Of a stretch of DNA of 38,131 bases, positions 1-7,238 are shown piece after piece (positions within the stretch are counted from its first letter, which is position 1; the number at the start of each line of letters is the position of its first letter). Source of the stretch: an uncultured Oscillospiraceae bacterium (lineage in GTDB: Bacteria > Bacillota_A > Clostridia > Oscillospirales > Oscillospiraceae); the NCBI GenBank assembly GCA_910584605.1, contig CAJUAW010000006.1, forward strand, positions 1-38,131, read 5' to 3'. The notes under the pieces are model-generated. The model saw only the letters and a program-made list of their open reading frames with translations. It searched no databases and was not told where the DNA came from. Both the position numbers and the translations under genes were made by a program.

Positions 1-83
1 AATTCCTGTAAAATCATACGGTCCAGCGGGTCGTTTCTATCAAGAGACAGCATGGCGTTCACCTCAAAATCATGGAATGTCAT
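1..83 (-). CDS. N-terminus of unknown protein, runs off the left edge
   Basis: An open frame on the minus strand begins with ATG at 83 and reads MTFHDFEVNAMLSLDRNDPL, then seven more codons to the edge. It is too short to place in a family. A good Shine-Dalgarno (GGAGGG, complement of 103-108) is too far from this ATG but correctly spaced for a three-codon frame ATG CTA TCC TAA at 97-86, which ends two bases before the ATG. Start by re-initiation is one reading; a sequencing error is another. It is divergent from the gene at 214 and shares with it the inverted-repeat region 122-178. Confidence 0.4.
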   Translation of the reverse strand, partial: MTFHDFEVNAMLSLDRNDPLDRMILQE

Positions 84-121
84 ATTTAGGATAGCATATT
101 TTCCCTCCAGAAGCTACCGAA

Positions 122-158
122 GTTGCTTCAAAAATAATATTTTTATTTTTGAAGTAAC
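122..158. promoter_or_regulatory. Long inverted repeat between divergent genes
   Basis: A perfect 12-bp inverted repeat (CTTCAAAAATAA at 126-137 and its complement at 143-154) extends to 16 pairs (122-137 with 143-158) if one G-T pair is allowed; the spacer is 5 bases. It lies between a minus-strand gene starting at 83 and a plus-strand gene starting at 214. It could be an operator for a dimeric repressor or an AT-rich hairpin; no regulator is identified. Confidence 0.5.
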
Positions 159-162
159 CTAT

Positions 163-178
163 ATTCCCATATGGGTAT
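163..178. promoter_or_regulatory. Small palindrome CCCATATGGG, possible operator
   Basis: A perfect 10-bp palindrome at 166-175 extends to 16 bases (163-178) with one mismatched pair. It lies about 20 bases upstream of the Shine-Dalgarno of the gene at 214, in the shared upstream region of two divergent genes. Regulatory role is inferred from position only. Confidence 0.35.
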
Positions 179-213
179 CTCTGGGATAAAATGCGGAAAA
201 GGAGGTGAATACC

Positions 214-777
214 GTGCCGAAAGATATTAAAAACCCGATTTTAACTGCACTGGAGCAATACGAGCGTGATCCGGACCGGAACGGCAAAAAGGCGTTTCTG
301 CTGACACCCCAGGGTGGATACTTCCTCTACGGAAACCGCTTTTGCAGCATTACGGAATATGAATTGGAGCTGCTGGGCAATTCCTGCCAAATTCAGGGTA
401 GAACGGTGCAAAAACCGTTATTTTTTCACTTGAAGGGAAATCAACTGGAGGTGATTGACAAACAGTTAAGCGGCCCTGCATTGGTCAGCCTGATTTTTCA
501 TATCGACTTGGGCGAGGACGAGCCGTTTCGAGGGATTTTACTGGCGCACGGACAGAAAGCAAAGCTGGCCTTGTTCCACGATTCCGAAATGGAAGAACTG
601 TACCGCCTGTCTCGCATAGCCATTCCGTCCACCGTTATACCGGTTTCGCCGGACGGTGAGTTTCAGCAATTTGCGGAAAACCTTCGTAAAAACGACCTGC
701 ACTGGCTGACCAGCCTCTATTTGCGGGGACAGCAGTTGAAATACCTGCCAGACGCCGGTCGTTCGGATGGCAGCTAA
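214..777 (+). CDS. Unknown protein of the mobile element, 187 aa
   Basis: I do not recognise the family. The frame opens with GTG at 205, but that codon overlaps the Shine-Dalgarno (AAAGGAGG, 197-204), so the GTG at 214, about 9 bases from it, is the better start. The protein is soluble, with mixed alpha/beta character, no signal peptide and no membrane segment. It has hydrophobic beta-like stretches such as LVSLIFHIDL and ILLAHG, and an amphipathic C-terminus ending DAGRSDGS. It precedes the palindromic promoter of the GTPase operon and may belong to the same accessory block, but it has its own upstream region. It could be an element-specific regulator or a phage-type protein; there is no evidence for either. 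Confidence 0.7.
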   Translation: MPKDIKNPILTALEQYERDPDRNGKKAFLLTPQGGYFLYGNRFCSITEYELELLGNSCQIQGRTVQKPLFFHLKGNQLEVIDKQLSGPALVSLIFHIDLGEDEPFRGILLAHGQKAKLALFHDSEMEELYRLSRIAIPSTVIPVSPDGEFQQFAENLRKNDLHWLTSLYLRGQQLKYLPDAGRSDGS

Positions 778-811
778 ACGGGAACGCCGAAGTTGCGGCA
801 AATATTTTATG

Positions 812-841
812 TTGATATCATACTTATAAGTATGATATAAT
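812..841 (+). promoter_or_regulatory. Promoter covered by a perfect 24-bp palindrome, GTPase operon
   Basis: TTGATA (812-817), 18 bases, then TATAAT (836-841) form a near-consensus SigA promoter. A perfect 24-bp palindrome occupies 815-838 (half-site ATATCATACTTA, centre between 826 and 827), covering everything from the -35 to the -10 box. This layout is that of an operator whose dimeric repressor blocks RNA polymerase. The first gene downstream starts at 868, followed without further promoters by the small Cys protein and the three GTPases. The regulator is not evident in the window. Confidence 0.75.
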
Positions 842-867
842 CATTTTTATAAGAATGGGCTGGTATT

Positions 868-1083
868 ATGACGAAAGTAGACTTTGAAAAAGCGTTCAGT
901 GATTTTTTGGAACGCCGGGAGTATGACCAAGCAGAAAATGCTCTGTTTGCCATGGTGCGGATCGCTTTCGTGGCTGGATGGAAAGCGGCGGGAGGTGACC
1001 CACCCAAGCCCCAGAAAATCCTGGAGCTGAGACACAAAGAAGTAATCGACATCAGCGGAATGGAAACTGATTTGAAGGAGTAG
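868..1083 (+). CDS. Small unknown protein, first gene of the GTPase operon (71 aa)
   Basis: This gene encodes a 71-aa mostly helical protein. It has no signal peptide, and a central hydrophobic stretch (LFAMVRIAFVAGWKAAGG) is part of an amphipathic helix rather than a clear membrane segment. I do not recognise the family. ATG at 868 is 27 bases after the -10 box of the palindromic promoter; the Shine-Dalgarno is weak (AAGAATGGG), so translation may be low. The stop at 1083 overlaps the Shine-Dalgarno (GGAG) of the next gene, which starts four bases later, so the two are probably co-translated. Its position at the head of the operon would suit a regulatory or adaptor role, but nothing in the sequence shows one. 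Confidence 0.6.
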   Translation: MTKVDFEKAFSDFLERREYDQAENALFAMVRIAFVAGWKAAGGDPPKPQKILELRHKEVIDISGMETDLKE

Positions 1084-1087
1084 GAAA

Positions 1088-1243
1088 ATGTTGAATTGGA
1101 GAACGTTTACTTGTATAAAGTGCGGAAAAAGATTTACAAAGGCGGTGGGTGGAGTTGTCATGAGTCCACAACAAATGCAGTTGGAAATTCGTCCCGTCTG
1201 CGACAAATGTAAGCTATCCGCAATTGCCGGTATCTTCAAATAA
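1088..1243 (+). CDS. 51-aa double-CxxC (zinc-ribbon-like) protein
   Basis: A short frame, ATG at 1088 to TAA at 1243, encodes 51 residues with two CxxC pairs: C9-I-K-C12 and C38-D-K-C41. The first sits in TCIKCGKRFT, typical of a zinc knuckle, and the spacing fits one four-cysteine zinc ribbon. Translation is probably coupled to the upstream gene, because the GGAG overlapping that gene's stop is 7 to 8 bases from this ATG. It lies 20 bases before the first GTPase. A zinc-binding adaptor or nucleic-acid-binding role is inference from the cysteine pattern. The coding potential rests on motif, spacing and operon position. Confidence 0.6.
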   Translation: MLNWRTFTCIKCGKRFTKAVGGVVMSPQQMQLEIRPVCDKCKLSAIAGIFK

Positions 1244-1263
1244 TCGTATTGGGAGGAAAGACA

Positions 1264-2865
1264 ATGTTATTGCAAAAAGAAATCCTGCAAAAAGCGGGAG
1301 TTCCTCAAGAGGATATTCAGCGCTTGGAAAAAGCCTGGGACGCATATCAGGCCGCTGTTTCAAATCCGGTCCGTCATATCCCGAATGTCGTATGCACCGG
1401 AATTTACAATGCGGGAAAGAGCACCCTGCTCAATGCGCTATGTGGGGAGGAGAGGTTCCCCACCGGGGATGTCCCCACCACGAAAGCTGTTGCGCAGGCC
1501 GAATTTGGCGGCGCGGTCTACATCGACACCCCCGGGCTCAACGCCGAGGGCTCGGACGACCAGGAGGCGCAGGCAGCTTATGAGTCGGCGGATTTTATCA
1601 TCTTCGTGTCCAGTGCTCAAAACGGAGGCATTGGCGAGGTGGAGGCCGTCTGGCTGAATAGACTGCGGGATCACTATACAGCGGACAGTCTGAAGCAGCG
1701 GATGGTCTATGTCCTGACCCACTGCGGGCAGATTGAACCGGAGCAGGTAGCGGTAATCCGGAATAAAACCACCGCCGATCTGGAAAAAATTCTCGGATTT
1801 GCGCCCGACTCAATCTTTTGCGTAGATTCCGTCGTTTATCAGAAAGGGATTGCTGAGGACAAGCCTCTTCTGGTAGAGCACAGTGCGCTTCCTCCACTCC
1901 AGGCCCATTTGGCGGAATTGATTTCGGGAACCGGGGAGACGTTGAGACAGGCCCATGAAGCGGAATTGAATGCACGGGGGAAGGCTCTTCTGAAGCAGGT
2001 CGGTCGTTGCAAGGATTACTGTTTGGAACGAATGGCAAATCTGTCTGCCCGGAAGCAGCAGGATCAGATAAAAGCGATGTTTTCCAGGACGAAAGAGATG
2101 CTTACAGAGAAAATCAATGTTGGGGTAAGTTTTTATGGGTCGCTTTCCCTTAGTGGTAGAGATAAGTCATTTGAGGGAAAAGATGGAAGCTCATTGAAAC
2201 GACAGGCAAGAGATCACGTGCGTTCATATGCTGAGCGCGGAGTAAGCGATGCTCATAAAGCAATTAAACAAATATTTCAGAAAGCCAGACAAGACTATGG
2301 TACAACCGGGATCGACAGTGAGTACTTCAAGCTTTGCAGCACAGTAAATCAGCTGTTAGAAGAACTTCAGGTAAGCCTTGGCCAGCACGGCATTTACATC
2401 CAAGCAGTGGAGGAAATTGCAATCACTCCCGATGTCTCCGAAGTAGATGCTGATCTTTCAAGGATTGCCGATAATGGGGATTATTGGTCCCCCGGTATGT
2501 ATCTTGATGTGAATGAAGACCGTATCGAGGTCAACCAATACGATAACTGGTACGAGGAACGTGGCCTGTTTGGAGTTGTGATAAAAAAGCCAAAGTACGT
2601 AATATATACGCATAACGCAACTTCCAACATCTATAAGGAAATTTCAGATACATTCAAGCAGCAAGTAGAAGAAGCACGGGATAGCCTTTCATCATATTAC
2701 TGGAATCCATTTCTAAAAACACTCAAATCAGAAACTGACAAACGTTTTCAGGAAATGCGCAAGGCCGCAGATGCCAGCATTGCCAATTCCCAAAGGTCCG
2801 CCGAAAAGCCTCTGCGCGAGGCGTTAGAACATTTGGCTGCGTTGGAGAAGGAGATATCCCAATGA
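1264..2865 (+). CDS. Dynamin-like GTPase 1 of a three-GTPase operon
   Basis: A large GTPase of 533 aa. The P-loop (G1) is GIYNAGKST at residues 46-54, the switch-I threonines lie in GDVPTTKA (68-75), and G3 is DTPG at 88-91. The canonical G4 [NT]KxD is absent: the expected place reads LTHCGQ (151-156), so guanine specificity may be altered. After about residue 220 the protein is helical and charged, like the stalk of bacterial dynamin-like proteins; no obvious membrane segment. ATG at 1264 follows GGGAGGAAAG by a proper distance; a TTG at 1249 would lie upstream of that ribosome site and is rejected. The stop overlaps the start of GTPase 2 by four bases (ATGA), implying coupled, roughly equimolar synthesis. 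Closest in motif to GTPase 3. Likely works as a hetero-oligomer at membranes (inference). Confidence 0.85.
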   Translation: MLLQKEILQKAGVPQEDIQRLEKAWDAYQAAVSNPVRHIPNVVCTGIYNAGKSTLLNALCGEERFPTGDVPTTKAVAQAEFGGAVYIDTPGLNAEGSDDQEAQAAYESADFIIFVSSAQNGGIGEVEAVWLNRLRDHYTADSLKQRMVYVLTHCGQIEPEQVAVIRNKTTADLEKILGFAPDSIFCVDSVVYQKGIAEDKPLLVEHSALPPLQAHLAELISGTGETLRQAHEAELNARGKALLKQVGRCKDYCLERMANLSARKQQDQIKAMFSRTKEMLTEKINVGVSFYGSLSLSGRDKSFEGKDGSSLKRQARDHVRSYAERGVSDAHKAIKQIFQKARQDYGTTGIDSEYFKLCSTVNQLLEELQVSLGQHGIYIQAVEEIAITPDVSEVDADLSRIADNGDYWSPGMYLDVNEDRIEVNQYDNWYEERGLFGVVIKKPKYVIYTHNATSNIYKEISDTFKQQVEEARDSLSSYYWNPFLKTLKSETDKRFQEMRKAADASIANSQRSAEKPLREALEHLAALEKEISQ

Positions 2866-4589
2866 GTGATTTGATCCGAGACAGCTTTACCCAATTTTAT
2901 GAGGATATTTGGAACTCCTACCGTCTCCTCAACGAAAACCGCGCCCGTATTGAGGACCGCAAGGCGCAGATGTTAATGCTGCTGGAAACCGGCATTACCG
3001 TCCCGGAACCACCTAAAGGCGCGGGGGAGTACCAGGACCTCTGCCGTGAAACGATGGAACATGCCAAGCTTCAGCTTCGAGGCTGGCAGGACATGGTACG
3101 CAGGCAGATAGAACGCTCCGAATTTGTCAACCGGCATGAAAAGAGCATCCTGGCCCTGGTATTTGCCGATGTGAACGCCGGAAAAAGTTCTCTGGGAAAC
3201 TTTGTGGGCGGTTGGAGTTTCCGTGGCACATCCTATGAAGACCTCTATATTCCCCACGACTGCGAGATTGAGGACTACAGCGCGGCCAGCGGCGAGGACC
3301 GCAGCGTCCGCAAAATCGATCACTTCGCGGAAAACGCCGTTGAGGCCACCTCCACCATCCAGCACTACACCTTGGCCCAGGGTTTGACCTGGGTGGATAC
3401 GCCGGGGCTGCACTCCCTGACCACAGAGCACGGCGATCTGGCTAAGGAGTATATCCAGTTCGCCGACCTGGTGATTTACCTGACGCCCTCCAGCAGCCCG
3501 TTCAAAAAGGATGAGCGTGAAATGCTGGCCGAGCTGTTCCGGATGGGGAAACCAGTGATTCTGGCGATTACGAAATCGGATACCTTCAAGCACACAGTGC
3601 AAGACGGCTCAATTATCAGAAAGCGCATCCCCAAACCAGCAAAGGACCGGCAGGCTCAGGAGCGGTATGTAACTGAACAGGCGAAGGAGATTAACAATAA
3701 CGAAAACCTGGAAAATACTCGCATCCTGAGCCTTTCCGTTATGCTGGCCTGGGATGCTGCGGCAAAACAGGATATGGAGCTATATAAGGATAGCAATCTG
3801 GACCAATTTCTGGTACAAATGGGGGATATCCTGTCCGAAAGAGCAATCGAACTGAAAATGCGCCGCCCCAAGGCGGAGATCAGCGCCTTTATCGACCGCC
3901 TGACCGGATTGGACGAGGCGGACAACGGTAACATTCTGACCATCCGGCAACTGCGCTGCGAACTGGAAAAAAAGCAGGCGGACTTAAAACATATTCTGAC
4001 TGAGTGCCAGAATGCGCAAGCCACTGTTTGCGCCGAGATTGAACAGATGTTCCCAATCAGCCTAAGCAAGCTGTTCCGCAGTCTGCGGGACCGAAAACTG
4101 CTGGGAGATGCAGAGGTTGTCAGCAGGGAGATGTCGGAGGATATTTCCAGGTTGACTGCGGAAACGTGTACAAAGGTTCTTATGGAGAAGCTGGGGATGG
4201 TATCTCTGGAGCTGGAGCTGCCCCAATTGGACGCGCAAGCCGCTGACAGCACAGAGTATCAGATTCAGTATGTGAGCCAGACCGTGACCTGCCGGGTAGA
4301 GCGTGACGCCAAGGGCTTGGTGGAGCATATTCAGTACTTCTTCGATAAGAGCAAGAAATTCTACAAAAACGTCTCTGGTTCGGAAAAGATTGCCACTGGA
4401 GATAATTTCAGCGCTTTTCTTGACGCTCAGGTAGAAAATCTCCGCCCGGAGGTGCGCAGATATGTATCCGAGACGATTGACCGTATGGCTTCTGCTTGTA
4501 TTGCCCCGCTGTCTGACTGCTACCGGCAGTTGGACGGGCAGTTGGTCAGGCTAGCTGGAGAGCTGGAAAAATTGCGGTTTACAAACTGA
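2862..4589 (+). CDS. Dynamin-like GTPase 2, divergent member
   Basis: A 575-aa GTPase with a roughly 95-residue helical N-terminal extension before the G domain. The P-loop reads FADVNAGKSS (101-110), with alanine in place of the first glycine of GxxxxGKS. G3 is WVDTPGLH (D179-G182) and G4 is canonical TKSD (237-240), the only canonical G4 of the three. The region after residue 340 is a long helical, probably coiled-coil stalk. The start codon overlaps the stop of GTPase 1 by four bases. It shares the NAGKS signature with its neighbours but not their PTGDVPTT switch-I motif. Bacterial dynamin-like proteins often act as unlike pairs, for example LeoA with LeoBC; this trio extends that pattern. 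Function is not shown by the sequence. Confidence 0.85.
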   Translation: MSDLIRDSFTQFYEDIWNSYRLLNENRARIEDRKAQMLMLLETGITVPEPPKGAGEYQDLCRETMEHAKLQLRGWQDMVRRQIERSEFVNRHEKSILALVFADVNAGKSSLGNFVGGWSFRGTSYEDLYIPHDCEIEDYSAASGEDRSVRKIDHFAENAVEATSTIQHYTLAQGLTWVDTPGLHSLTTEHGDLAKEYIQFADLVIYLTPSSSPFKKDEREMLAELFRMGKPVILAITKSDTFKHTVQDGSIIRKRIPKPAKDRQAQERYVTEQAKEINNNENLENTRILSLSVMLAWDAAAKQDMELYKDSNLDQFLVQMGDILSERAIELKMRRPKAEISAFIDRLTGLDEADNGNILTIRQLRCELEKKQADLKHILTECQNAQATVCAEIEQMFPISLSKLFRSLRDRKLLGDAEVVSREMSEDISRLTAETCTKVLMEKLGMVSLELELPQLDAQAADSTEYQIQYVSQTVTCRVERDAKGLVEHIQYFFDKSKKFYKNVSGSEKIATGDNFSAFLDAQVENLRPEVRRYVSETIDRMASACIAPLSDCYRQLDGQLVRLAGELEKLRFTN

Positions 4590-4601
4590 CGGAGGGAAAA
4601 G

Positions 4602-6149
4602 ATGGAAACTATGCAAATTAACAACCACAAGCAAACCGTTATAAGCCTGCTGCAGGAGGGGGAGTCCATTTTACAGCGGTCAGGCTTGCCGGATCACGCT
4701 CGGAATGTACAGAGCGCACGGTTAGATGCCGAACAGAAAAAATCCCCTGTTATCATGTTTTACGGGTTATATAACGCAGGAAAAAGTACGCTTATCAACG
4801 CTCTGTGCAAAAAAGAGATCGCGCCTACCGGAGATGTCCCCACAACGGATAAAATCCAAACGGTACCTTGGGAGGGGTACACACTGATCGACACACCGGG
4901 TATTGACGCTCATACCGAACACACCGCGATTGCTGAACATGAAATTCTTCAAAGCGATGTCATTCTCTTCGTTATGGACAATGCGGATACCTTCGACAAT
5001 GTGGCAGTTTATCAGGCGATTGTGGATATCTTGAAAAAGGGAAAGCCCCTTGCCATTATCATAAACCAAAAGAATGCAGACGGCAGCGAGGATCCCAATA
5101 TCTCTGTGCCGGAGCAGTCCTCTATCCGGACGGTAAGGGAAAAGGTAGCCTCTAATCTGGAGGTCCAGGGCCGCCGTAATCAAATGCAGATTGCCGGGAA
5201 ACTGAAACATTTTTTAGGCATTTTTCCCGTTAACGCTCTGGTTGCGTATGAAGCGGCAGGACGTGAACCCCTTCACTCTTTCTCCGGTCTTCCTTCTCTG
5301 TGCAATGCCCTCAACGGTGCTATTCGTCAATCGGAAGCCGTTTACATGCTGCAAACGCCCCTTACCAACCTTCAGAATAGTTTGCGTGAAGCCATCAAAC
5401 AATACCAGATAGACCCAATCTATGGTGAAAAGCAGGACATGGCCAAGAACCGGGAAGCCCTGCTTGCCTCTCGCCAGCGCCTGCACGAACGCCTTATGGC
5501 CGACGGCCTGAGAAAAATTGAAGCGATCCTGGAAGATGTAAAAGCCGCCGTGACCAGAGGACAGCCGGTAGAGGGCGTAGACCGGCGAATCAGCGAAACG
5601 CTGAATACCCTGCTGAAAGAAGCGGCCGAACAGGAGCATATTGTTCTCCAGAACGAAATCAAGCTGGAGGCCATGCCGGATTACAGGCCAGAAAGTTCAG
5701 GTGAAACAGGTCAAATTACCCAGAATGACAACGATTCTGCCATTGGAGATTTGGCACAAATTGCCTCTTTTATCATAGATATTGCACCGATTCCGATTCC
5801 GGTCCCTGTTCCTATGTCCGTTATTGTAGCAGCAATACGGGTAATCATCCATCTTTTCTCAGGCAAGACATCAGAGGACGCCGCCGCTGCCCGGAGTCAG
5901 GAACAACTGGCAAACTACTACAAGTGGCTCAACGAACTCCGCGATCAGGAGATCAAAATAAAAGCCGTCTATGAAAAGTCGGTCAACGATTTTCTGACTC
6001 GGTTCTATGAGCCGCAGTTGGAGAAAATTGACCAGGCTCTGGCTGAGGTGGACAGCGGCTGCGCGGAGCATACCAAAAACCTGCGATCTATGGAAGAACT
6101 GCTGCTCCAGATTGTGGACGAGTTGGTTGCTCTGTCGGCTGCAATGTAG
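4602..6149 (+). CDS. Dynamin-like GTPase 3 with hydrophobic paddle-like segment
   Basis: A 515-aa GTPase. G1 is GLYNAGKST (55-63), switch-I GDVPTTDK (78-84), G3 DTPG (97-100), and the G4 region reads IINQKNAD (153-160), a variant of NKxD. It shares NAGKST, INALC and PTGDVPTT with GTPase 1, so the two look like paralogues. Around residues 380-420 lies a hydrophobic stretch rich in Ile, Val and Pro (IPIPVPVPMSVIVAA), followed by a helical C-terminus; this resembles the membrane-inserting paddle of bacterial dynamin-like proteins. ATG at 4602 is 12 bases after the GTPase 2 stop and follows GGAGGG. No terminator hairpin lies immediately after it; the next promoter is at 6195. Only this member shows a clear membrane-interacting segment, so it may anchor the complex (inference). 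Confidence 0.85.
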   Translation: METMQINNHKQTVISLLQEGESILQRSGLPDHARNVQSARLDAEQKKSPVIMFYGLYNAGKSTLINALCKKEIAPTGDVPTTDKIQTVPWEGYTLIDTPGIDAHTEHTAIAEHEILQSDVILFVMDNADTFDNVAVYQAIVDILKKGKPLAIIINQKNADGSEDPNISVPEQSSIRTVREKVASNLEVQGRRNQMQIAGKLKHFLGIFPVNALVAYEAAGREPLHSFSGLPSLCNALNGAIRQSEAVYMLQTPLTNLQNSLREAIKQYQIDPIYGEKQDMAKNREALLASRQRLHERLMADGLRKIEAILEDVKAAVTRGQPVEGVDRRISETLNTLLKEAAEQEHIVLQNEIKLEAMPDYRPESSGETGQITQNDNDSAIGDLAQIASFIIDIAPIPIPVPVPMSVIVAAIRVIIHLFSGKTSEDAAAARSQEQLANYYKWLNELRDQEIKIKAVYEKSVNDFLTRFYEPQLEKIDQALAEVDSGCAEHTKNLRSMEELLLQIVDELVALSAAM

Positions 6150-6194
6150 TTCCGTACTCTTTGTAAACAATTCAGATGAAAGTAGTTTTTTCAT

Positions 6195-6261
6195 TTGATC
6201 CCACCTGTTTTTCAAATATATACTATAGCTACGAAGGCCTCAGGGTAATTCCCCGGGGCCT
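6195..6261 (+). promoter_or_regulatory. Promoter and leader hairpin before the DUF932 operon
   Basis: TTGATC (6195-6200), 18 bases, TATACT (6219-6224) form a plausible SigA promoter. Immediately downstream an 11-bp stem (6235-6245 with 6251-6261, one G-U pair and one mismatch, 5-base loop) lies in the 5' leader, followed by CATTTCATATTT and the Shine-Dalgarno AGGAGGG of the gene at 6288. The hairpin might be a terminator for the GTPase operon, an attenuator or an mRNA stabiliser. Confidence 0.55.
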
Positions 6262-6287
6262 CATTTCATATTTAGGAGGGATTTATA

Positions 6288-7223
6288 ATGTCCGCGAACA
6301 TCGAAACCATGTTCTATGTCCGAGAGAAACCCTGGCACGGCCTGGGTACTAAGGTGCAGGAGGCTCCTACCTCCGCCGACGCCCTGATCTACGCTGGCTT
6401 GGATTGGGAGGTCATCCAGAAGGATGTCTACACCGAGAATGGCTCCCGAATCTCCGGCTACAAGGTCAATCTCCGCAGCATCGACAACGCCGCCCTGGGT
6501 ATCGTCTCTGACCGCTACAAGGTTGTCCAGAACGAGGACGCTTTCCAGTTTACCGACGATCTGCTGGGCGCTGGCGTGACCTACGAGACTGCCGGGGCCT
6601 TGCAGGGTGGCCGCAAGGTCTGGATGCTGGCCCGGATGCCCCACCGCTACATCATTGCTGGGGACGAGATCGCTCCCTATCTGGTGGTGATGAACTCCCA
6701 CGATGGCAGCTCCGGTATCAAGGTCGCCATGACCCCTATCCGGGTTGTCTGCCAGAATACCTTGAATCTGGCTCTGAACAGTGCAAAGCGTATCTGGACT
6801 ACCAAGCACACCGAGAACGTCATGAGCCGTGTCCATGAGGCAGAAGAGACGTTGGGACTGGCCGAGAAGTACATGGGCGAGCTGGGCCGGGGCATTGATA
6901 CCCTGTCCAGGATCAAGCTGACCGATAAGAAGGTCATGGAGTTCATGGCTGAGTTCTTCCCCGTTACCCCGGATATGCCTGACGTTCAGCGTAAGAACAA
7001 TATGAGGTTGCTGAACAACATGAAGGCCCGGTACTGGGAGGCTCCCGATCTCTCTAACGTAGGGAAGAACGGCTACCGCTTCGTCAATGCCATCAGCGAC
7101 TTTGCCACCCACGCCGACCCTATCCGCAAGACCAAGAACTACAACGAAAACCTGTTCCTGCGCACCGTGGAGGGCAACCCCATGATCGACAAGGCGTATA
7201 AGATGGTGCTGGAAGCGGCATAA
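6288..7223 (+). CDS. DUF932 (phage/plasmid-like) protein
   Basis: A 311-aa protein recognisable as DUF932 (phage/plasmid-like, TIGR03299 type). It opens with the family hallmark MFYVREKPWHGLGTKV (residues 4-19) and contains GIVSDRYKVVQNEDAFQF, GGRKVWMLARMP and RVVCQNTLNLAL. The length is normal for the family. DUF932 proteins are widespread on plasmids, phages and conjugative elements, where they neighbour replication or recombination genes; their biochemical role is not established. A strong Shine-Dalgarno (AGGAGGG) precedes the ATG. It is the first gene of a run of closely spaced genes (gaps of 13-22 bases) up to 9379, all likely transcribed from the promoter at 6195. Confidence 0.9.
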   Translation: MSANIETMFYVREKPWHGLGTKVQEAPTSADALIYAGLDWEVIQKDVYTENGSRISGYKVNLRSIDNAALGIVSDRYKVVQNEDAFQFTDDLLGAGVTYETAGALQGGRKVWMLARMPHRYIIAGDEIAPYLVVMNSHDGSSGIKVAMTPIRVVCQNTLNLALNSAKRIWTTKHTENVMSRVHEAEETLGLAEKYMGELGRGIDTLSRIKLTDKKVMEFMAEFFPVTPDMPDVQRKNNMRLLNNMKARYWEAPDLSNVGKNGYRFVNAISDFATHADPIRKTKNYNENLFLRTVEGNPMIDKAYKMVLEAA

Positions 7224-7238
7224 AGGAGGGCTGTCAAA

